DNA from: Acidobacteriota bacterium
Lineage (GTDB): Bacteria; Acidobacteriota; Blastocatellia; Chloracidobacteriales; Chloracidobacteriaceae
Assembly (NCBI GenBank): GCA_016208495.1
Contig: JACQXX010000118.1
Coordinates: forward strand, 43,829-107,828
Length of the DNA: 64,000 nt
Reading direction: 5' to 3'
Shown: piece by piece, positions 42,776 to 51,911 of the stretch
Position numbering within the stretch: the stretch's first letter is position 1
Layout: every line of letters begins with the position of its first letter
The notes under the pieces: model-generated
What the model saw: the letters and a program-made list of their open reading frames with translations, nothing else
What the model was told of the DNA's origin: nothing
Databases searched by the model: none
Position numbers and translations under genes: made by a program

Positions 42776-45700
42776 ATGACTGAGTTGCCAGAACAGGTCG
42801 TTGCAACGCTGCGTGAAGATCGGGAATTCGTTTTAACACGTCGAGTGGAGCCCGGTGCTTCTGCACGTTCGACGCTGGTGCTGACAACTGTTTTGGAACA
42901 TCCATCACTCGACAGCCTCAAGCACCTGGAACATGAATATGGATTGCGGGAGGAGCTTGATCCCGCCTGGGCGGTTCGACCTCGGGCATTGACTCGCCAT
43001 CAGGGGCAACTGGTGCTTCGGTTTGATGATCCAGGTGGCGATGTTTTGACCCGAATGCTGGAAAAACCACTGGAGTTCACCCACTTTTTGCAGACAGCCA
43101 TTGGTTTAGCACGGGCGCTCCAGGGTGTCCATAAGCGTGGGCTGATTCATAAGGATGTCAACCCAGCCAACATTCTGGTCAATAATGCAACCGGAGAGGT
43201 GCGGCTCACCGGGTTTGGAATCGCTTCGCGCCAGCCGCGTGAGCACCAATCGCCCAATTCCCCAGAAACGATTGCCGGAACGCTGGCCTACATGTCGCCG
43301 GAACAAACCGGGCGGATGAACCGGTCGCTGGATTCCCGGAGCGACCTCTATGCGTTTGGGGTCACGCTGTATGAGTTGCTCACCGGGACGTTGCCCTTTA
43401 CGGCTTCAGATCCAATGGAATGGATCCACTGCCACATCGCCAAAAAGCCGCCCCACCCCAGCCACCGGAGAGCGGAAATCCCAGAGCCGCTGGCCCAGAT
43501 TGTGATGAAACTCCTGGCCAAAGCGGCTGAGGATCGGTATCAAACCGCTGCCGGGGTTGAAGCTGATCTCCGAAAGTGTCTTGTCGCCTGGGAATCCAAT
43601 GGGCGGGTTGATCACTTTCCGCTCGGTGAACAGGATGCTTCTGACCGGTTGTTGATTCCCGAGAAACTCTATGGTCGCGAGCGCGAAATTGAAACGCTGG
43701 TGGCGGCGTTTCATCGCGTGAAGACCACTGGTCAAACCGAGCTGGTACTGGTTTCGGGCTATTCGGGTGTGGGCAAAACTTCGGTTGTGACTGAATTGCA
43801 TAAAGCCCTTGTTTCCACTCGGGCCCGGTTTGCCTGTGGAAAATTCGATCAGTTTCAACGCGGTATTCCCTATGCAACCCTCGCGCAGGCACTGCGAAAT
43901 CTGGTCCAGGCAATTTTGGGACAGGGTGAGGTTGAGCTGGAGAAGTGGCGGAACCGAATCTCTCAAGCTGTTGGGTTCAACGGTCAGTTGATGATCAATC
44001 TTTTTCCCGAATTGGAACGAATCATTGGCCCGCAACCACCCATGCCGGAATTGCCGCCCCAGGATTCCCAGAACCGCTTTCAGATGGTCTTCCGCCGGTT
44101 TGTCAGCGTGTTTGCCCAACCGGATCAGCCGCTGGTGCTTTTCCTGGACGATTTGCACTGGCTGGATTTGGCCACGCTCGATTTTCTCCAAAACGTGGTC
44201 ACCCAGGATGAAGCACGGTACCTGCTGGTGATTGGTGCCTATCGAGACAACGAAGTGACCCCGATTCACCCACTGATGCGGACGATGGAGAACGTTCGGA
44301 AGATTGGAGGCCGAATCCAGGACATCACTCTTGCGCCGCTTGGGGCCCGGGACGTATGTCGGCTCCTGGCTGAAACCTTCACCTGTGACCCTGAGCGCGT
44401 TCAACCTCTGGCCGATCTCATTCAGGAGAAAACCGGAGGGAATCCGTTCTTCGTGGTTCAGTTTGTCACCGCGCTCGCTGAAGAACAGCTCATTTCATTT
44501 CACCTGGAAACGCACGAATGGACCTGGAACCTGGCCGGAATTCAGGCCAAAGGATATGCCGACAACGTGGGCGAATTGATGGCCGGGAAGCTCAGCCGCC
44601 TTCCGGATTCAACCCAGCGAGTGCTGATATACCTGGCCTGCCTGGGGAGTAGTTCTGAAACCGCCCTGATGGGGTCAATTCTAGGAATGACAATCCAGGA
44701 GGTGGAAGAAAACCTCGCCGAAGCCATCCAGGCCGGGCTGGTTTTTCAATTCGATGGCACGTTCAAATTTATCCATGATCGCGTTCAGGAAGCCGCCTAT
44801 TTACTCATTCCAGAGAGCGTGCAGCCGGTCATTCATTTACGAATCGGTCGGATGCTGGCCGCCCGGATTCCACCGGAAAATCGAGCGGATATTTCCTTTG
44901 AAATTGTGAATCATTTCAACCGTGGGGCCGCGCACATTGTATCGCCGGAAGAGCGGCGGCAGGTGGCTGAACTCAATTTTCTCGCTGGGAAGCGTGCCCG
45001 GTCGGCAACTGCCTATACCGCGGCCCTCAGCTATTTCACGGCTGGGGAGGCATTGCTGACTGAAGATGATTGGGAACGGTACGCCGACTTAAAATTTGGA
45101 CTTTCGCTCCACCGGGCCGAATGTGAATTTCTCACCGGTACCATGACTGCCGCTGAAGACCGGCTGTTCCAGTTATCGCAACGAACCAGCAATCTGGTGG
45201 ATTTGGCCACCGTCACCTGCCTTCGTGTGTCACTTTACACGACTCGCGATATTAACCGGGCCGTTCAGGTAGGGCTGGACTATCTCCGACATGTTGGAAT
45301 TGAGTGGAATCCGCACCCAACGGCGGGAGAGGTCAAACTGGAATTTGAGCGAATGTGGCGTCAAATTGGCACCCGACCGGTTGCCGCCCTGCTCGATTTG
45401 CCCTCACTCAGTGACCCAACCTGTCGGGCGACGATGGATGTTTTGACCGATATTCTGGCGCCAGCCGTTTTCAGTGACCGGTATCTTCCAGGTCTGGTTG
45501 CTGGTCGAATGGCCAACCTGAGCCTGGAACATGGCAACAGCGATGCCTCCTGTCTGGCTTATTGTTGGTTGGGGGCAATTCTTGGCGCCTATGTGGGTGA
45601 TTACCAGGCCGGACTCCAGTTTGGTCAGCTTGGGGTTGATCTGGTGGAACGCCGAAATCTGGTTCGCTATCAGGCGCGAGTGTTTATTCTTTTCGGGAAT

Positions 45701-48700
45701 CATATTCTCCCCTGGAGTCAACCACTTCACCTGAGTCGGGCCATGTTGCGGCGCGGATTTGACGCGGCGCTGGAAGTGGGTGACGTGACCTTCGCCGGGT
45801 ATTGCTTCAGCCATGTGGTTGCCAATCGGCTGGCCATGGGCGACCCGCTTGATGAAGTCCACCAGGAAGCCGAAACCGGTCTTCAATTTGCTCGAAAAAC
45901 ACGCTTTGGTGGCACGGTTCGGGTCTTTATGGGGTTGCTCACAGTGATCCGTTCGCTCCGTGGTCTGCCTCCGGATTTTCGTTCGTTCACGGATGAAATC
46001 GAGTTTGAACAAGACCTGGAACAGGATCCGCGACTGGCACTTCCAGCCTACTGGTACTGGTTTCGCAAAATGCAGGCCCGGTTCTTTGCCAAAGACTATG
46101 AGTCAGCCGTGAGCGCCGCGCTCAAAGCCCACAAACTCCGGGGGACAACCCCAACCTTCTTTGAGAACAGCGAATTTCATTTCTTTGGCGCACTGGTGAG
46201 GGCTGCCGGATATGATCGGACCACGGGTGACGAGCAGGCCAGTCACCGGGAGGCTCTGGGTACGCACCATAAACAACTGGTCTTGTGGGCCAAGAACTGC
46301 CCGGAAACATTTGAGTGCCGGACTAACCTCGTGGCGGCTGAAATTGCGCGCGTCGAAGGCCGCGACCTCGACGCCATGCACCTCTATGAAGCCGCCATCA
46401 CCGGAGCACGGACCCAGGGTTTTGTTCAGATTGAAGGACTGGCCAATGAGCTTGCCGCCGCCTTTTACAGTGCTCGTGGTTTAGAGACCAGTGCCGGGGT
46501 TCATTTGCGCAACGCGCGGTATTGTTATCTCCGATGGAGGGCTGATGGGAAAGTCGAGCAACTTGATCAGGCATATCCTCACTTGCGGGAAGACCTGATG
46601 GTACGCCCGGCGGCCACCACGATTGTTTCACCAATCGAACAACTGGACCTGGCCACGCTTTTCAAAGTGTCCCAGACGGTTTCGGATGAAATCATTCTTG
46701 AGAAATTGATCGAAAAGCTCATGGTGATTTCGGTCGAACATGCCGGTGCGGAACGTGGCATCCTGATCCTGCAGCGAAATAATGAACTCCATATCGAGGC
46801 CGAGGCTACAACCACCGATGGCAAGGTTGTGGTCAATCTGAGCAAAAGGGAGGTCACGTCAGCGGCACTTCCCGAGTCAATTCTGCGCTATGTGACCCGG
46901 ACACTGGATTCCGTGCTGCTTGATGATGCCACCACGGTTCATTCATTTTCCGAGGATTCTTATTTAAGCCGTCATCGGTCGCGTTCAGTGCTCTGTTTGC
47001 CGTTGGTGAAGCATACCTCACTCACCGGGGTGCTGTACCTTGAACACAACGGTGCTTCGCACGTGTTCACGCCTGATCGAATTTCAATGTTAAAACTGCT
47101 GGCGTCACGAGCGGCAATTTCATTGGAAAACGCCTACCTCTATTGTGATCTGCAACGGGTAAAAGTCTATCTGGCCGAAGCCCAACGCCTTAGCCTGACG
47201 GGTAGTTTTGGCTGGAAGGCAGGCACTGGAGAAATTTTCTGGTCCGAAGAGACATACCGCATTTTTGAATATGATCCGACGCTCAAGCCAGGGGTGAACC
47301 TGGTTCTGGAGCGAATTCACCCGGAAGACGTCAGCCTTGTCCGGCAGACCTTTGCCCAGGCTTCAAAGAATGGACTGGATTTTGACCTGGAGCACCGCTT
47401 ATTGATGCCTGATGGCACCCTCAAACACGTTCACATTGTGGTCCATGCGCGACTGGATGGAACCGGCACGCGCGAATTTGTCGGCGCGGTGATGGATGTG
47501 ACTGCCGCCCGGCAGGCCGAAGCCGATTTGAGAGAACGGGAGCGCGAACAACGGCAAATCGTCGAGGTTATTCCCCAACTCATTTTTGTGCTTGCGCCGG
47601 ATGGGAGCCTGCTCTATGGAAACAAGCTGGTGCTCGAATACACGGGGCTGACACTGGATGACATTCAGTCTTCTGATTTTCGAAGTCGTGTGTTCCATCC
47701 TGATGATGAAGACCGGTTGCGCGGAGAGCGCACTCAGAAATTTTTGCGCGGCATTCCCTTTGAAGTCGAACAGCGGGCGCGGCGCAAAGATGGTCAGTAT
47801 CGGTGGTTTTTGACCCGGTTTATTCCGCTTCTGGATCAGCACGGACACATTGTGCGTTGGTATGCCACTGGAACCGACATTGATGACCGAAAGAAAGCCG
47901 AAGAGCAGATTCGCAACGAAAATATCGCGCTCCGCGAAGAAATTGATAAAACCTCGATGTATGAAGAAATTGTAGGTGCGTCTCCAGCACTGCAAGAGGT
48001 CCTGGCCCGCATTTCCAAGGTTGCCCCGACTGATTCCACGGTACTCATCAACGGTGAAACCGGAACTGGAAAGGAACTGGTTGCCCGTGCCATCCATAAA
48101 CGGTCAGCCCGGTCGTCGCGGGCGTTTGTCAGTGTCAACTGCGCGGCCATTCCGCCATCACTGATTGCTTCGGAATTGTTCGGTCATGAAAAAGGCGCCT
48201 TCACCGGTGCCATCCAGCGACGACTGGGTCGGTTTGAGCTGGCTGACGGCGGGACCATTTTCCTCGATGAAATTGGTGAAATTCCACTGGAAACCCAAAT
48301 TTCCCTCCTGCGGGTATTGCAGGAACGCGAAGTCGAGCGGGTTGGAGGAAGTCGTCCAATTCGGGTGGATGTTCGGATCATTGCCGCCACAAATCGTGAT
48401 TTACAGGCGGCCATCGGTGCCGGCTCGTTTCGAAGCGACCTGCTGTACCGGCTCAATGTCTTTCCGATTGAGATGCCGTCGCTTCGCCACCGCACAGAAG
48501 ACATCCCCCTGCTGGTTGAGTATTTTATTGATCGGTATGCCAGCAAAGCCGCGAAAAAGATCCGTGGCGTCAACCGAAAAACCCTGGAATTATTTCAATC
48601 CTATCCCTGGCCGGGGAATATTCGGGAACTTCAAAACGTGATCGAACGGTCAATTATCCTCTGTGAAACCGACATGTTTTCCGTTGATGAAAGCTGGCTG

Positions 48701-48916
48701 TCGCGAGCATCGGTTCCAGTTCAGCCCGCCAGTCAGGTACTGGCCAAAACGCTGGTGACACAAGAGAAGGAACTGATCGAAGCCGCGCTGGCGGAAAGCA
48801 AAGGTCGGGTTTCTGGACCGACCGGTGCCGCGGCAAAGCTGGGCCTCCCCGCCTCAACGCTGGAATCAAAGATCAAAACCTTAAAAATCAACAAGCATCG
48901 GTTCAAAGTGGAGTAA
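42776..48916 (+). CDS. Giant sigma-54-dependent activator with kinase-like, AAA, GAF and PAS domains
   Basis: A 2046-residue protein. Order: Ser/Thr-kinase-like domain (30-290; HKDVNPANILV catalytic loop present, but DFG replaced by TGFG, so activity is doubtful); AAA_16 ATPase (305-560; Walker A SGYSGVGKTS, Walker B LVLFLDDLHWLD); helical TPR-like region (about 700-1275); GAF (1290-1450); two PAS (1465-1580, 1590-1705); sigma-54 AAA+ domain (1728-1970; GETGTGKE, GAFTGA, LDEIGEI, LYRLNVFPI); Fis-type helix-turn-helix at the C-terminus (AAAKLGLPASTLESKIK). The intact GAFTGA loop predicts contact with sigma-54 RNA polymerase. The usual histidine-kinase end of this sensor family is replaced by the activator module. 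The start at 42776 (MTELPEQV) is more likely than an upstream ATG whose 59 residues look random. It is the obvious candidate activator of the tss sigma-54 promoter 8 kb upstream; this is inference. Confidence 0.92.
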   Translation: MTELPEQVVATLREDREFVLTRRVEPGASARSTLVLTTVLEHPSLDSLKHLEHEYGLREELDPAWAVRPRALTRHQGQLVLRFDDPGGDVLTRMLEKPLEFTHFLQTAIGLARALQGVHKRGLIHKDVNPANILVNNATGEVRLTGFGIASRQPREHQSPNSPETIAGTLAYMSPEQTGRMNRSLDSRSDLYAFGVTLYELLTGTLPFTASDPMEWIHCHIAKKPPHPSHRRAEIPEPLAQIVMKLLAKAAEDRYQTAAGVEADLRKCLVAWESNGRVDHFPLGEQDASDRLLIPEKLYGREREIETLVAAFHRVKTTGQTELVLVSGYSGVGKTSVVTELHKALVSTRARFACGKFDQFQRGIPYATLAQALRNLVQAILGQGEVELEKWRNRISQAVGFNGQLMINLFPELERIIGPQPPMPELPPQDSQNRFQMVFRRFVSVFAQPDQPLVLFLDDLHWLDLATLDFLQNVVTQDEARYLLVIGAYRDNEVTPIHPLMRTMENVRKIGGRIQDITLAPLGARDVCRLLAETFTCDPERVQPLADLIQEKTGGNPFFVVQFVTALAEEQLISFHLETHEWTWNLAGIQAKGYADNVGELMAGKLSRLPDSTQRVLIYLACLGSSSETALMGSILGMTIQEVEENLAEAIQAGLVFQFDGTFKFIHDRVQEAAYLLIPESVQPVIHLRIGRMLAARIPPENRADISFEIVNHFNRGAAHIVSPEERRQVAELNFLAGKRARSATAYTAALSYFTAGEALLTEDDWERYADLKFGLSLHRAECEFLTGTMTAAEDRLFQLSQRTSNLVDLATVTCLRVSLYTTRDINRAVQVGLDYLRHVGIEWNPHPTAGEVKLEFERMWRQIGTRPVAALLDLPSLSDPTCRATMDVLTDILAPAVFSDRYLPGLVAGRMANLSLEHGNSDASCLAYCWLGAILGAYVGDYQAGLQFGQLGVDLVERRNLVRYQARVFILFGNHILPWSQPLHLSRAMLRRGFDAALEVGDVTFAGYCFSHVVANRLAMGDPLDEVHQEAETGLQFARKTRFGGTVRVFMGLLTVIRSLRGLPPDFRSFTDEIEFEQDLEQDPRLALPAYWYWFRKMQARFFAKDYESAVSAALKAHKLRGTTPTFFENSEFHFFGALVRAAGYDRTTGDEQASHREALGTHHKQLVLWAKNCPETFECRTNLVAAEIARVEGRDLDAMHLYEAAITGARTQGFVQIEGLANELAAAFYSARGLETSAGVHLRNARYCYLRWRADGKVEQLDQAYPHLREDLMVRPAATTIVSPIEQLDLATLFKVSQTVSDEIILEKLIEKLMVISVEHAGAERGILILQRNNELHIEAEATTTDGKVVVNLSKREVTSAALPESILRYVTRTLDSVLLDDATTVHSFSEDSYLSRHRSRSVLCLPLVKHTSLTGVLYLEHNGASHVFTPDRISMLKLLASRAAISLENAYLYCDLQRVKVYLAEAQRLSLTGSFGWKAGTGEIFWSEETYRIFEYDPTLKPGVNLVLERIHPEDVSLVRQTFAQASKNGLDFDLEHRLLMPDGTLKHVHIVVHARLDGTGTREFVGAVMDVTAARQAEADLREREREQRQIVEVIPQLIFVLAPDGSLLYGNKLVLEYTGLTLDDIQSSDFRSRVFHPDDEDRLRGERTQKFLRGIPFEVEQRARRKDGQYRWFLTRFIPLLDQHGHIVRWYATGTDIDDRKKAEEQIRNENIALREEIDKTSMYEEIVGASPALQEVLARISKVAPTDSTVLINGETGTGKELVARAIHKRSARSSRAFVSVNCAAIPPSLIASELFGHEKGAFTGAIQRRLGRFELADGGTIFLDEIGEIPLETQISLLRVLQEREVERVGGSRPIRVDVRIIAATNRDLQAAIGAGSFRSDLLYRLNVFPIEMPSLRHRTEDIPLLVEYFIDRYASKAAKKIRGVNRKTLELFQSYPWPGNIRELQNVIERSIILCETDMFSVDESWLSRASVPVQPASQVLAKTLVTQEKELIEAALAESKGRVSGPTGAAAKLGLPASTLESKIKTLKINKHRFKVE

Positions 48917-48931
48917 TTTTTAACATTTTTT

Positions 48932-48997
48932 ACCACAGAGGACACAGAGGAACACCAAGATCACTTTGCCTCTGTGTTCCTCTGTGTCCTCTGTGGT
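48932..48997 (+). terminator. Long hairpin (terminator-like) after the sigma-54 activator
   Basis: ACCACAGAGGACACAGAGGA pairs with the complementary TCCTCTGTGTCCTCTGTGGT across a 17-base loop. The stem is made of repeated CAGAGGACA units, so it is both a repeat and a plausible terminator. A clear T-tract is absent. Confidence 0.6.
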
Positions 48998-49211
48998 GAG
49001 TTTTGGTTTTCATTGCAACCGTTCCGGCAAATCAAAAATCACGAACATTTTTCACGAGATTTCGCGAATTATCGAGGGTTCGTAATTTTTGAGTTCGTGA
49101 ATTTTCCTGTTTTCAATGGTTTACGATTGGCACCCAAATTGCCCACAGGTATGGCGTAGTTTGAAATTCACGAAATGCCAATTGAAACCAAATTTTCTTC
49201 AGGAGAACATC

Positions 49212-49967
49212 ATGAGTACGAATAGTAAAAAACTGGCCGGTAAAGTTGCGGTTGTCACGGGCGCTTCAAAAGGAATCGGCGCCGCTATCGCCATTCATCT
49301 GGCCGACGAAGGCACGGCGGTTGTGGTCAATTATGCTTCCAGTAAGGAAGGCGCCGAACGCGTTGTCAATGAGATCGTTTCGCGTGGCGGAAAAGCCATT
49401 GCCGTGCAGGCGAATGTTGCGAAAAAGAGCGATATTGAACATTTATTTGCTGAAACGAATGAAACCTTTGGAACACTCGATATTTTGATCAACAACGCTG
49501 GAATCTATGAGATGTGGCCACTTGAAGCCATTACCGAAGACCACTTTCACCGCCAGTTTGATTTGAATGTCCTCGGACTGTTGCTGACAACCCAGGAAGC
49601 CGTCAAACATTTTTCACCAGCCGGTGGCAGCATCGTCAATATCAGTTCCATCGTAAGCACGTGGTCTCCGGCCAATGCCGCGGTGTATAGCGCCACCAAA
49701 GCCGCGGTGGATGCCATTACCCGGTCGCTGAGCAAGGAATTGGCGCCACGAAACATTCGGGTCAATTCGATCAATCCCGCGCTGGTTGAAACCGAAGGTG
49801 TACAAACCGCAGGCGCGCTCGAACACCTGAAACAGTTTGTCTCAATTACCCCGCTCGGTCGTATCGGCCAGCCACAAGATATTGCTCCGGCGGCTGTTTT
49901 CCTGGCTTCGTCGGATTCATCCTGGATGACTGGCGAAACCATCTACATCACCGGCGGTCTTCGCTGA
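49212..49967 (+). CDS. Short-chain dehydrogenase/reductase (3-oxoacyl-ACP-reductase-like)
   Basis: A 251-residue classical SDR. NAD(P) motif TGASKGIGAAIA (residues 17-28), NNAGIYE, catalytic Ser in NISSIVS, YSATK (Tyr-x-x-x-Lys), and the tail GETIYITGGLR. The second-strand Ser after NYAS suggests NADP. AGGAG precedes the ATG at 49212. The substrate cannot be set; SDRs of this type reduce or oxidise alcohols and ketones. It lies about 90 bases upstream of the STAS gene and may be co-transcribed with the pump operon. Confidence 0.92.
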   Translation: MSTNSKKLAGKVAVVTGASKGIGAAIAIHLADEGTAVVVNYASSKEGAERVVNEIVSRGGKAIAVQANVAKKSDIEHLFAETNETFGTLDILINNAGIYEMWPLEAITEDHFHRQFDLNVLGLLLTTQEAVKHFSPAGGSIVNISSIVSTWSPANAAVYSATKAAVDAITRSLSKELAPRNIRVNSINPALVETEGVQTAGALEHLKQFVSITPLGRIGQPQDIAPAAVFLASSDSSWMTGETIYITGGLR

Positions 49968-50060
49968 GGTGGTGACTCTGGACCCGAAGACAGAATGACA
50001 AGGAGACACGGAGACCTGGGAACAAGGAAAACCAGGAACAGAGAATAGGTGAGAACGACC

Positions 50061-50327
50061 ATGACACTGAGAATCCAAAGATCAACCGAGGCCGATTGGG
50101 TCGTTTTCACCTTGAGCGGGCGAATCAGCCCCGAATACATTGAAGCATTACAATCCCTTTTTGACCTCGAAGTTACCGCCGGATTTATCCTTGATTTGAT
50201 TGAGGTCAAACTCGTGGATCGTGACGCCATCAAAGTTCTGGCCAGTTGGGAAGCAAACGGGGTCCGGTTGCGGAATTGTCCACCCTTTATCCGCGAATGG
50301 ATTGCCCGCGAACGGGCATGTTCCTGA
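50061..50327 (+). CDS. Small STAS-domain-like protein
   Basis: An 88-residue protein: MTLRIQRSTEADWVVFTLSGRISPEYIEALQSLFDLE, then GFILDLIEVKLVDRDAIKVLASWEANGVRLRNCPPFIREWI. The SGRI start, ILDL strand and VDRDAIKVLA helix fit a STAS (anti-sigma-factor-antagonist-like) fold, where the usual D-S-S phosphosite is V-D-R. Phosphorylation seems unlikely. AGGTGAG precedes the ATG at 50061. It is next to the RND operon (50 bases before the MFP gene), and could have a role as an accessory or regulator. Confidence 0.7.
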   Translation: MTLRIQRSTEADWVVFTLSGRISPEYIEALQSLFDLEVTAGFILDLIEVKLVDRDAIKVLASWEANGVRLRNCPPFIREWIARERACS

Positions 50328-50377
50328 ACTCTCACCACCCAATCTCAGGCACGCCGAAAACAAGAATGGAGAATGTA

Positions 50378-51679
50378 ATGAAACTACAATTGAAACATAA
50401 ACTTGTCGTTGGCACCTCCATCGGAATTGTATGCCTGGTGGTGCTGGTGGCCTCGCGGTATTCAAACCAGAAGTCCCCCACGATGGCGATGCCTGTTCCC
50501 GAAGTTGAAGTGGTAACGGTGGTGCAAGAAGATATTCCGATTTATAACGAATGGATCGGCACGCTCGACGGAATGGTCAATGCCGAAATCAGGGCCCAGG
50601 TGAGCGGGTATCTTCTTATCCAGCACTATGCCGAAGGATCCTTTGTCAAAAAAGGTCAGTGTTTGTTTGAGATTGACCCCCGACCGTTCCAGGTGGCGCT
50701 CGACCAGGCCAAAGCCCGGCAGGCCGAAGCTGAGGCCCAATTTGCGCAGGCCAACGGCGCGCTGTTGCAGTCAAAAGCCCAACTGGCGTCAGCCGAGGCC
50801 AACCAGGTGCGAGCCCAGCTCGACGTAGACCGGTTTACCCCGCTGGCAAAGGAGAAAGCCGTTACCGACCAGGAACTTGACCACGCGGTTCAGGCCAACC
50901 TGGCTGCCAAAGCACAGGTTGCCGCCGCCGAATCAGGGGTGGAAACGGCCAAAGCCACCATCGTCGCCACTCAGGCCATGATTGAAGCCGCCAAAGCCGC
51001 GGTGGCTTCAGCCGAACTCAATTTGAGCTTCACCAAAATCACTTCGCCGGTTGATGGCGTGGCCGGAATTGCCCAGGCGCAGGTTGGGAATCTGGTCAAT
51101 GCCGGTGCCAGCAACTTGACGACGGTTTCCACCCTGGATCCGATTAAAGTCTATTTTACGGTCACTGAGCAGGAGTACCTGAACCACGTTCGAAACACGC
51201 CAAACCAGACCGAACGTCAGGCCAAGGAGCAGGAACTCAAACTGGAACTGATTTTGGCTGATGGCAGCGTGTATCCAAAACCCGGCAAGTTTTATGTGGC
51301 TGACCGTCAGGTCAACACCCAAACCGGGACGATTCGACTGGCCGGATTATTTCCGAATGCAGACAATGTGCTGCGCCCCGGTCAATATGGACGCGTTCGC
51401 GCCATGACGGAAATGAAACCAGGGGCTTTGCTGGTACCTCAGCGCGCCGTGACTGAATTACAAGGCAAGTACCAGGTTGCGGTCGTCGGCAAGGACAATC
51501 GGGTGAGCATCCGCCCAGTCAAAGTTGGGGAACGAATCGGCTCTCAATGGATTGTTGAAGATGGTCTGCAACCCGGTGAACTGGTTGTGGTTGAAGGTAC
51601 CCAGAAAATCCGTCCCGACGTGGTCGTCAATCCCAGGCCGTTTGTCGTCGCATCATCCACATCAACCACAGGGCAATAA
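50378..51679 (+). CDS. RND efflux periplasmic adaptor (membrane fusion protein)
   Basis: A 433-residue MFP. An N-terminal anchor helix (LVVGTSIGIVCLVVLVASRY) is followed by the lipoyl half-motifs (EIRAQVSGYLLIQHYAEGSFVKKGQCLFEIDPRPF), a long Ala/Gln-rich alpha-hairpin coiled coil, the second lipoyl half (LNLSFTKITSPVDGVAGIAQAQVGNLV) and the barrel and membrane-proximal domains (TVTEQEYL, GTIRLAGLFPNADNVLRPGQYGRVR). GGAG lies six bases before the ATG at 50378. It links the inner-membrane pump to the outer-membrane channel. The TAA stop is the first codon of a TAAGTACCTT repeat. Confidence 0.93.
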   Translation: MKLQLKHKLVVGTSIGIVCLVVLVASRYSNQKSPTMAMPVPEVEVVTVVQEDIPIYNEWIGTLDGMVNAEIRAQVSGYLLIQHYAEGSFVKKGQCLFEIDPRPFQVALDQAKARQAEAEAQFAQANGALLQSKAQLASAEANQVRAQLDVDRFTPLAKEKAVTDQELDHAVQANLAAKAQVAAAESGVETAKATIVATQAMIEAAKAAVASAELNLSFTKITSPVDGVAGIAQAQVGNLVNAGASNLTTVSTLDPIKVYFTVTEQEYLNHVRNTPNQTERQAKEQELKLELILADGSVYPKPGKFYVADRQVNTQTGTIRLAGLFPNADNVLRPGQYGRVRAMTEMKPGALLVPQRAVTELQGKYQVAVVGKDNRVSIRPVKVGERIGSQWIVEDGLQPGELVVVEGTQKIRPDVVVNPRPFVVASSTSTTGQ

Positions 51680-51791
51680 GTACCTTACCGAAAATTTCCA
51701 GATATTTTAACCACGAAACACACGAACTACACGAAAAGAATCAAACACTTACCCAATCCAATATCTCAGGAAACTTATGACAAGGTACTTA
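51677..51791. repeat. TAAGTACCTT inverted-repeat element, copy 2
   Basis: A 115-base unit with ends TAAGTACCTT / AAGGTACTTA, matching 30434-30549. Its first TAA is the stop codon of the MFP gene. An ATACCA element follows immediately. Confidence 0.88.
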
Positions 51792-51895
51792 ATACCATTT
51801 AGGGTTCAGGGTTTAGGGTTCAGGGTTCAGGGAAATACAATTTTTTCAGTGGTTTAGCTTCTCCGTAACACAAGGGTTGCATTGCAAAATGGTAC
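51792..51895 (+). repeat. ATACCA element, GGGTTCA type
   Basis: From ATACCATTTAGGGTTCAG to CATTGCAAAATGGTAC, with a heptamer array (GGGTTCA/GGGTTTA units) and TTTTTTCAGTGGTTTAGC. It lies between MFP and pump genes; the pump ribosome-binding site starts right after it. Confidence 0.88.
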
Positions 51896-51911
51896 AAGAG
51901 AGGAGTTCCGC

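Noticed and set aside
51798..51833. TTAGGGTTCAGGG resembling a telomere repeat
   Set aside because: The unit is 7 bases with variable positions, embedded in an ATACCA element in a bacterial operon; there is no sign of a chromosome end.
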